Positions 1-5,800 of a DNA stretch of 12,945 nucleotides are shown one piece after another. The translations under genes and the position numbers were made by a program. Location of the stretch: contig CALBLR010000256.1 of NCBI GenBank assembly GCA_937896015.1, positions 1 to 12,945 on the forward strand. Direction: 5' to 3'. The notes beneath the pieces were generated by a model, which did not search any database, was not told the DNA's origin, and saw only the letters and a list, made by a program, of their open reading frames with translations. Each line of letters opens with the position of its first letter. Within the stretch, counting starts at the first letter, position 1. This DNA comes from an uncultured Prevotellaceae bacterium. Lineage in GTDB: Bacteria; Bacteroidota; Bacteroidia; Bacteroidales; Muribaculaceae.

Positions 1-334
1 TGCCGTTGTCGCGAATTACAATTGTGCCAAGGTTGGCCTCGGGTTGCTGCTTTGTGACGGTGAATGCGGCTGTGGCATCGGCCTTGCCAACCGACGAGAA
101 GCGTATGCGGTAGCTGCCCGCCTGGCTAAGACTCTGGCTGAACGCGCCATTGCCGTCGGTCACGCCTGTGGTGAGCACCTTGGCCGTGTCGGGCAGCAGA
201 TAGATGCGTGCCGTGGCATATGGCTCGCCGCTGCCTGTGGTGTCGTTGAGTTGGCACTTCACGCCATATTGCTGCGCTGCCGCTGCAAGCGACACTGCCG
301 TCAGTGCCATCGCTGTGATTATCCGTTGTGTCAT
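1..334 (-). CDS. N-terminal part of an outer-membrane protein with a carboxypeptidase-regulatory-like domain (partial, runs off left edge)
   Basis: Reading the minus strand from an ATG at 334 gives an open frame of 111 codons to the window edge with no stop. It starts with a Sec signal peptide (MTQRIITAMALTAVSLAAAA, then QQ), followed by a beta-rich segment of about 80 residues with the feel of a CarboxypepD_reg-like domain: a short 'SGEPYATARIYLLPD' strand, then 'GVTDGNGAFSQ' and 'AGSYRIRFSSVGK'. In Bacteroidetes this domain usually precedes an outer-membrane beta-barrel (TonB-dependent receptor or OMP_b-brl type), so the missing part is probably a barrel. That extension is inferred. The start is preceded by an A-rich leader typical of the phylum. 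A promoter and leader hairpins lie at 421-479. Another secreted protein with the same plug-like domain cannot be excluded. Confidence 0.65.
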   Translation of the reverse strand, partial: MTQRIITAMALTAVSLAAAAQQYGVKCQLNDTTGSGEPYATARIYLLPDTAKVLTTGVTDGNGAFSQSLSQAGSYRIRFSSVGKADATAAFTVTKQQPEANLGTIVIRDNG

Positions 335-420
335 TGAATATTCTCGTTTTTTTGTGGATTTCACTAATAAGACGCACGCCAACCCCGGTTTATAACACGT
401 TTGTCGTGATTTTTTGCGCG

Positions 421-462
421 CATCTGCCAAATAGATGTGCAACCGAGGGCAAAAGGTTGCAC
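421..462 (-). other. Tandem hairpins in the 5' leader of the outer-membrane protein gene
   Basis: A perfect 8-bp inverted repeat (GTGCAACC at 437-444, GGTTGCAC at 455-462, 10-nt loop) abuts a second 5-bp one (CATCT 421-425, AGATG 433-437, 7-nt loop). They share base 437, so both cannot form fully at once over that base. The first begins almost at the predicted transcription start. No U-tract follows, so it does not look like an attenuator terminator. Role unknown: operator, mRNA-stabilising 5' stem or a regulatory leader. Confidence 0.5.
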
Positions 463-471
463 TAAAAGACA

Positions 472-479
472 CAAATATA
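472..479 (-). promoter_or_regulatory. Predicted -7 box for the left-edge outer-membrane protein gene
   Basis: The minus strand reads TATATTTG, a perfect match to the Bacteroidetes -7 consensus TAnnTTTG. No convincing -33 TTTG is seen. The implied transcript would start near 465 and carry a leader of about 130 nt. A short dyad, ATGCC-ATCA-GGCAT (491-504), lies just upstream and could be an operator. Confidence 0.5.
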
Positions 480-555
480 CAGCAATTTCCATGCCATCAG
501 GCATCTTGCCGACAAAAAAATAATAATCCAGCAACATCAGCCAGTGGCTTGAGTC

Positions 556-966
556 TCAATGGGCAAAATTGTGGTTGCAAATTTGCATGGCCACGCCATC
601 GGGCATCAACTCAAAGCCGTGCCGCTCATAAAATGGGGCGTTGCCGCTGTCCTCGGGCATCACGTTGATGTAGAAGAAATCGCGGTAGTGCTCTTTTGCC
701 ATTGCCACAAGTCGCGACGCAATGCCTTGCCGCCTGTAGGCCGGCGACACCAGCAGATAGTGTAGGAACGCGGTCATGCAGCCGTCGTCAATTCCGCGAA
801 TCAGGCCCACAAGCTGACCGCCGTCCCATGCCGAAATCACAAACGGCGAGTTTAGCAGTGCTTTGTGTAGGTGTGACGGATATTTGCCCGACACCCAGCC
901 AACCGACAGAAACAACTCTTCCACTTGCTTTTGCGTGAACTCACGCTCTTCGGTATATCTTATCAT
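556..966 (-). CDS. GNAT-family N-acetyltransferase
   Basis: Predicted 136-residue single-domain acetyltransferase of the GNAT superfamily, which transfers an acetyl group from acetyl-CoA to an amine; the substrate is unknown. The acetyl-CoA pyrophosphate-loop motif is clear at about residues 73-83 (V-S-P-A-Y-R-R-Q-G-I-A, fitting R/QxxGxG/A). Motif B is seen near the end as 'PFYERHGFELM' (111-121). Length is normal for a minimal GNAT. I chose the ATG at 966, which gives the usual 'MIRYTEE' beginning and lies 13 bp after the stop of the AraC-NifX gene. An in-frame ATG at 1008 lies inside that upstream gene. The close spacing on the same strand indicates co-transcription with the regulator. No strong terminator follows: only a 4-bp stem at 539-549, with a T-run (minus strand) beginning 18 nt later. 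Confidence 0.9.
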   Translation of the reverse strand: MIRYTEEREFTQKQVEELFLSVGWVSGKYPSHLHKALLNSPFVISAWDGGQLVGLIRGIDDGCMTAFLHYLLVSPAYRRQGIASRLVAMAKEHYRDFFYINVMPEDSGNAPFYERHGFELMPDGVAMQICNHNFAH

Positions 967-979
967 GGATTGTGTGCGC

Positions 980-2248
980 TTAATTGTGGTGATGGCCGTT
1001 GCATGCATCGTGGTGGCATGTGGAGTCGCCGCACACCAGGGTGCCCGACAGGTATTTGTCCACCACCTTGTCCACGTCTTCGGCTGGGGCGCCGCCGTGT
1101 ATGCCTATGCCCATCTCGTTCAGCATGTTCACTGCACCGGCGCCAAGACCTCCGCAAATTACATCGGTCACGCCAAGCCCTTGCAGAAATCGCGGCATGG
1201 CCCCGTGGGCGTGTTCTGGCGAGGTGAGTATCTCTTTTTTAGCGACAGCATTTTGTTCAATGTCATACACCGCGACTTGCGGCGCTTTGCCAAAGTGGGG
1301 GAACAGCCGTCCCTCTGCGGTAGGAATAGCAATTTTCATGTTTCTCTTTTGCTTTGTGCTTGTAATATATGATTGATAAGTTTGATTTCTGAACTCATTG
1401 GGCATCCTTCCGGTGATGCGCTTGAAAAATTTCACGAAATACGACGGGTCGCTAAAGCCGAGGTCATAGCCTATTTCCTTTATGCTTAGTGCCGAGTGCT
1501 GAATTTTTCGCTTGGCTTCAAGCACTATGCGGTCGTTAATCACCTGCAGCGGTGAACAGTGGGTGCTTAAGGCCACATACTTGGTGAGGGTGCGCGGCGA
1601 CACTTGCAGCAGCTGTGCATACTCCTGCACGGTGTGCATGGTGTGAAAGTTCTGCTCCAGCAACTGGCGGAAGCGCACAAATGTGCGGTTGGCCACGTTG
1701 CCCACATACAGTTTGGCCTTCTGCCTTCGCTCGCCATTGCGCTGCACTCTTATCAGGAACAAGCGCACCAAATATTGCATGTAGTCGCTGTGGGCAAAGG
1801 CGCCCGTGAGCGAATATTCACGGCCCATTTCGTCGACAATGGCCATAAGCCGTCCCGACTCTTCGTGTGTAACCTTGTAGTAGGGCAGCGAGTCGTAAGC
1901 ATTAAACACGTCATACTTCAAAAACACGCTTTCGCTCGACTCCTCGTCGGCCATGAAACTGGCGTTAAAGTGGATTATCACCCCCTCGTAGTCGTTGGCT
2001 CCGTCGAACGAATGCTCCTGCCCCGGGGCTATGAAGAATATGGTGTTGTCGGCCACGGGATAGTCTACAAAGTCGACATTGTGCACGCCATGGCCTCGCC
2101 TGAACCATATTATTTGGTAAAATCCATGGGTGTGCGGAGCCATGGCCCCAGGGTTGCCCGTGAAGAAGTGCGGCATAAACTGGAGCTCCAGCTCAAGGCC
2201 TGAGTGGGTGTTCTCCGTTATCTTGTATGTCTTGATGTCATCCGTCAT
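980..2248 (-). CDS. AraC-family transcriptional regulator fused to a NifX/MTH1175-like (COG1433-type) metallocluster-binding domain
   Basis: A 422-residue protein of two parts. Residues 1-287 are a complete AraC regulator. It has an N-terminal cupin-like ligand domain ('HTHGFYQIIWFRRG', then 'IFFIAPGQEHSFDG') and two helix-turn-helix motifs in the C-terminal third, the second carrying the family signature 'IGYDLGFSDPSYFVKFFKR' and ending 'PNEFR'. Residues 304-422 are a full-length NifX/NafY-type domain that starts with its own Met ('MKIAIPTAEGRLFPHFGK'). It keeps the family's GG-G core ('VICGGLGAGAVNML'), 'GAPAEDVDKVVDKYLSGTL' and a Cys/His-rich tail. Known relatives of this domain bind iron-sulfur or iron-molybdenum cluster precursors. 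The 16-residue linker (288-303) is encoded by AT-rich DNA resembling an intergenic spacer, so the second domain may also be translated separately from the ATG at 1339. Start at 2248 fits the cupin domain. It is first gene of an operon with the GNAT gene and divergent from the gene at 2464, a likely regulatory target. A former stop-codon loss or sequencing error is the alternative to a true fusion. Confidence 0.88.
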   Translation of the reverse strand: MTDDIKTYKITENTHSGLELELQFMPHFFTGNPGAMAPHTHGFYQIIWFRRGHGVHNVDFVDYPVADNTIFFIAPGQEHSFDGANDYEGVIIHFNASFMADEESSESVFLKYDVFNAYDSLPYYKVTHEESGRLMAIVDEMGREYSLTGAFAHSDYMQYLVRLFLIRVQRNGERRQKAKLYVGNVANRTFVRFRQLLEQNFHTMHTVQEYAQLLQVSPRTLTKYVALSTHCSPLQVINDRIVLEAKRKIQHSALSIKEIGYDLGFSDPSYFVKFFKRITGRMPNEFRNQTYQSYITSTKQKRNMKIAIPTAEGRLFPHFGKAPQVAVYDIEQNAVAKKEILTSPEHAHGAMPRFLQGLGVTDVICGGLGAGAVNMLNEMGIGIHGGAPAEDVDKVVDKYLSGTLVCGDSTCHHDACNGHHHN

Positions 2249-2347
2249 TTTGTGTCCTATTCACTTAATGTGCTCCGCACGATGGTGAATTTTGCATTTG
2301 CTGTGGTGAAATTACGCACTCTATTTGAATGAGGCAAGTGCTGTGCG

Positions 2348-2379
2348 CAAATTTACCATTCATCTGCATGAATACACAA
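2348..2379 (-). promoter_or_regulatory. Predicted promoter of the AraC-NifX gene (-33 and -7 elements)
   Basis: The minus strand has a perfect -7 box, TAAATTTG (2355 down to 2348), and a TTG at 2379-2377 placed 21 nt upstream, close to the expected -33 position. The implied start is near 2341, leaving a leader of about 93 nt. A palindrome at 2358-2373 fills the spacer between the two elements. Confidence 0.5.
2358..2373. promoter_or_regulatory. Palindromic candidate operator, ATTCAT-CTGC-ATGAAT
   Basis: A perfect 6-bp inverted repeat with a 4-bp spacer. It lies between the -33 and -7 elements of the AraC-NifX promoter, where a bound protein would block polymerase. It is also about 30-45 bp upstream of the -7 box of the divergent gene, where a bound protein could activate. 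Ownership by the AraC protein is inferred. AraC proteins more often use direct half-sites, so another regulator is possible. Confidence 0.4.
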
Positions 2380-2401
2380 CGATTCGCATGATGCAAAGTA
2401 A

Positions 2402-2409
2402 TAATTTTG
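2402..2409 (+). promoter_or_regulatory. Predicted -7 box for the 98-residue ABM-like gene
   Basis: TAATTTTG matches TAnnTTTG exactly on the plus strand, 54 bp before the ATG. No good -33 element is present, which would fit an activator-dependent promoter. A short dyad GCAT-G-ATGC (2386-2394) occupies the upstream side. Confidence 0.45.
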
Positions 2410-2414
2410 CAATC

Positions 2415-2433
2415 GTTGGCGTGAAAAGCCAAC
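2415..2433 (+). other. Hairpin at the 5' end of the ABM-like gene's transcript
   Basis: A perfect 6-bp inverted repeat (GTTGGC 2415-2420, GCCAAC 2428-2433, 7-nt loop GTGAAAA) begins 5 nt after the predicted -7 box, so it would form the extreme 5' end of the mRNA. It could be a stabilising stem or an operator. No U-tract follows. Confidence 0.4.
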
Positions 2434-2463
2434 AAGACAAGATAAACTAAAAAATAATAGAAA

Positions 2464-2760
2464 ATGGAAACAGTGAAAGCGTATCTTCAGATTACAATGA
2501 AGATAAAAGAGAGCGACCGCCAGAGTGCGGCTAAGGTGTATTTCGACTATCGTAAGCCTTTCCTCGACACCATCGAGGGTGCGCTGACAAAGGCTCTGCT
2601 GGTGCGCGACGAAGATGTGCAGGTGCTGCACGGCTTCGACAGTAGGGAGCATGCGGCCGCCTATCTTGAGTCGGAGATGTTTAAGAATGACGTGGCCAAG
2701 GGCTTGTCGCCTTATTTCCAGGCCGATCCGGAAATCCGCATATTCGACGTGGTGGGATAA
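2464..2760 (+). CDS. Small protein, probable dimeric alpha/beta-barrel (ABM-like) fold
   Basis: A 98-residue protein and the only plus-strand gene in the window. The pattern is a first beta-strand (residues 4-12, 'VKAYLQITM'), a helix with 'YFDYRKPFLDTIEGALTKALL', a strand 'DVQVLHGFDS' (51-60), a helix 'REHAAAYLESEMF' (61-73), and a last strand 'IRIFDVV' (91-97). This order resembles the ferredoxin-like dimeric alpha/beta barrels of the antibiotic-biosynthesis-monooxygenase and quinol-monooxygenase families. The match is by pattern only, and no catalytic residues can be assigned. There is no signal peptide, so it is cytoplasmic. The ATG follows an A-rich leader of Bacteroidetes type. It is transcribed divergently from the AraC-NifX regulator, whose control region it shares, so it is a plausible target of that regulator. 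The reading frame is secure; the function is not. Confidence 0.85.
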   Translation: METVKAYLQITMKIKESDRQSAAKVYFDYRKPFLDTIEGALTKALLVRDEDVQVLHGFDSREHAAAYLESEMFKNDVAKGLSPYFQADPEIRIFDVVG

Positions 2761-2790
2761 ATATCCGGCCACACAGCGTTAGAAAAAAAT

Positions 2791-2829
2791 AAGCGCCCCC
2801 GACAGCCGTTGCTGCTGCCGGGGACGCTT
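2791..2829 (-). terminator. Rho-independent terminator of the GLUG-repeat gene
   Basis: The arms at 2791-2805 and 2815-2829 form a 15-bp stem around a 9-nt loop. Read as minus-strand RNA, both imperfect positions become G-U pairs, so the stem is fully paired, and it is followed at once by a U-rich tract (seven Us from the As at 2783-2789). Read on the plus strand, the same two positions are C-A and A-C mismatches and the T-run is weaker. The element therefore serves the big minus-strand gene, though it may also help stop the plus-strand gene ending at 2760. Confidence 0.85.
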
Positions 2830-2838
2830 TGTTTTGGT

Positions 2839-2856
2839 GGCTCTCAGTTAAGAGCC
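2839..2856 (-). other. Short hairpin between the GLUG gene stop and its terminator
   Basis: GGCTCT (2839-2844) and AGAGCC (2851-2856) form a perfect 6-bp stem with a 6-nt loop, 22 bp past the stop codon of the GLUG-repeat gene. No U-tract adjoins it. It may protect the 3' end of the transcript. Confidence 0.35.
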
Positions 2857-2878
2857 TCGCTTGTCCGTTAGAGGATTA

Positions 2879-5800
2879 TTAGCGGGTGCGGGTGATTATC
2901 ATTTTCCGGGTCGATGAGGTGCCGTCTTTGTAGATGGTGCGCACAATGTTCACACCCTCCACAGGATGGCTGTAGACCATGCCGTTAACGCCCACATACT
3001 CCATGCGCTCCACTTCCTTGTCGGCATCGATTTGCTCTGCGCCGCTGGGCTTGAGGAGGGTGATGGTGTATTCAAGGCTGTTGCCGCCGATGCTGGCCTT
3101 GAGGGTGGCTGTCTCGCCGCCGTTGATGTTGACAAGCGTAATGTGTCCGTCTTCATCGATGCGCAGGTTGTCGCTAACTGTCCATTCAACGCCTTCTGGC
3201 ACACCCACGTTGAAGCTCTCGGTCACAGCATCGCGCTTGTCGCCGGGGGCGATGGCCAGCGCTGCCGAGTAGAGCTTCACTATTGCGGAGTCGGCCAGTG
3301 TCTTGACGGCCGGATAGCAGTTGGCGCGCATTGTCCAGCAGCTGTCGCCCCAGTTGAGCTGGGTGAGGGCTGCGGTGGGCACTGCTTTGGCTGCGGTGTC
3401 GTTGGCAAACGTGCTGTTCACTGCCTGGCTGTCGTAGTAGGTATCGGTCACTGTGACATTGGCTACCGCCTTGCCGCCGCACACGTTGCCGCACGAGGCA
3501 GAGTCGGCCTCAGAGGCGCATGCCACGTTGCCAGTGTTGAAGGCGCGTGCCAGGGTGGTGTAGTTCTTCACTGGCAGACCAATGATGCCGCCCACCTGCT
3601 TGCAGCCGTGCACATTGCCGTGGTTGTACACATCGCTCACTTCGGCCTTGCCGGTGCCCATCACGCCGCCCACGTTATAGGCGTTGGCTGCGTTGCTGCC
3701 GGTCGACCACACGAGTCCGGCGTTGCCCGACGACTTGATTTGGCCAGCGCTGTTGCCGGCCACGCCGCCCAGGTTGTAGCGGCCTTGCACGCCGCCTGCG
3801 TTGAAGCAGTCTTTAATCAGGGCGTCGTTGTTGTTGCCCACAATGCCGCCAGCCTGGTAGTCGGCGGTGACGCTTGCATAGTTGATGTTGGCCACCACGT
3901 CGTTGTTCATCTTGTTCTCGCCCACAATGCCGCCGGCGCTTTGCTTGGTGCACTCCACGCTGCCGTAGTTCACGTTGTGGCTAATCACATTGTGGTTGTC
4001 GGCCTTGGCGTTGCCAGTGACGCCCACGATGCCGCCGGCCTGGCTCGCCTTGCTCACAACCGAGCCATAGTTTATGCAGCTGTCGACAACGATGCTGGGT
4101 GTAGTGCCCATGGTGCCGATGATGCCGCCGGCGCCATATGTGCCGCACTGCACATCACCGTGGTTCACGTTGCGCTTGGCTATGCCGGGACGGAACAGGC
4201 AGCCTATGATGCCGCCTGCGCTATAGGTGGTGGTAGTCACCTTGCCGCGGTTCACGCAGTAGGTCACGTTGCCGCCGCTGGTGCTCGACTGGTAGCCGGT
4301 GATGCCGCCGGCGTAGTTCTGGCTTGCAGTCACTGCGCCCTCGTTGGTCGAGAGGGTGATGCCGCCATTGCTCGAGCCGGTGATGCCGCCAATCGAGTAT
4401 TTGCCCGACACGGCGCCGGCGTTAAAGCAGCTGTCGATGGCCACGCTCTCGGCGGCCTCGCCGGCAATGCCTCCGCCCTGGCCGTTGGCCGAGGTCACGG
4501 TGCCATAGTTCTTGCAGTTTATGAAGCGGGCCTTGGGATTGGCCACACCCGCGAGGCCGCCGGCAAAGCCCATCTTGCTGGTGGTCACCTTGCCGCGGTT
4601 CACGCAGTTGCGCATGGTGCCGCTCGACAGGCCTGCGAAGCCGCCAATGTACTGATAGCCGTTGATGTCGCTGTTGGCGCCCAGGGTGAGGTTTTCAATC
4701 ACACCGTTGTCGCCCACCAGGCCAAAGAGACCCTTGTTGATGCCCGTCTTGTAGTCTTCGTTGTGGTATGCGAAGCCGTCGATGGTCTTGCCGTTGCCGT
4801 CGAAGTGGCCCTGGAAGCGGGTTGCGCCGTCGGCCACGAGCATTGCCGATGCAGTGGTGTCGCCCTTGAAGTCGAGGTCGTTGACCAGCAGCAGGTATTC
4901 GCCGTCGAGTGCTGCCTCGTAGTCGAGCGAGTATTTGGCCACTGTCTGCCAGTCGGCCACGGTCTCGATGCGCCAGGGGTTGTCCTTGGTGCCGTCGCCC
5001 TTGGGCAGCATCTTGGGCGCTGCAAACAGCGGATAAGCCTTCGTCAGCGTGCCGCTGGTGAAGGTGAGGGTGTCGCGGGCCACCTCGGTGATGGCTGCCA
5101 GGTTGAGCGTGCTGCCGCTGATGGTGAAGCTCTTGGCGCTTGCCAGCGCGGCCTTGGCGCCTGCTCCGGTTGCTATTTGCGCCGACTTGTGCACCAGGAA
5201 GCGGGTGTCCTTCTTGCCTTCGGAGGCAAACTCAATGTAGTTGGCGCGGTTGAAGACCGATGCCGGCTCGCTTGCAAATGCTTTGAGCACGGGATACTGG
5301 CCCTTGGCGTAGCTCCAGTGTGCGGTGACGATGCCTTTAATGGTGTCGCCCGACACAAGGCTGGCTGTGGTGCTGGCCGTGATGCCGTCGACGGCTTGCG
5401 CGTTGCCGGCATTCTTGCCCGCCAGCTGTGAGTCGTAGTAGCCGTCGGTCACAACTGCGGAGCTGGTGTTGTGCTTGCCAAACACGGCGCCCAGTGTCTT
5501 CTGGTCGCTGAACGACTCCACGGTGCCTGCGGCAATCAGGCCTGTAACGGTGGTCTTGTAGGCGTTGTTGCCTGCAATGCCGCCCACTTCGCCGCCTGCG
5601 CTCACATGGCCCAGGTTGGCCACGTTGGCCATGGTGCCGCCGTTCTCACCGGCGATGCCGCCTGCGGTCTTCAGCGAGGTGCTGTCAGACTCCAGCGAGG
5701 TGAGCACTGCCACGCCCACGTTGCCGTCGTTCTGGCTCAGTTCAATGGCGCCAAGGTTGGTGCCCACTATGCCGCCGGCCACGGTGCCGCCCGATGTGAT

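Noticed and set aside
126..377. 83-codon minus-strand open frame overlapping the left-edge gene
   Set aside because: Out of frame with the signal-peptide-bearing frame from 334; product is Arg/His-rich with no recognisable domain.
539..549. Terminator of the GNAT operon
   Set aside because: Only a 4-bp stem, with the T-run beginning 18 nt later, so not convincing.
967..1008. Upstream ATG (1008) as the start of the GNAT gene
   Set aside because: It would overlap the end of the AraC-NifX gene and add 14 residues with no family counterpart; ATG at 966 gives the usual beginning.
2353..2772. 139-codon minus-strand open frame over the 98-residue gene and control region
   Set aside because: Covers the promoter dyads and the coding strand of the better gene, and its Phe/Leu/Cys-rich product shows no family pattern.
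2966..5431. 821-codon open frame on the plus strand, antisense to the GLUG gene (and a 384-codon one at 5471-6625)
   Set aside because: Its codons are in exact register with those of the minus-strand gene, so it stays open simply because the sense gene avoids TTA, CTA and TCA codons. Its product is a low-complexity Ala/Val/His/Gly string, and the sense gene has signal peptide, repeats, promoter and terminator.
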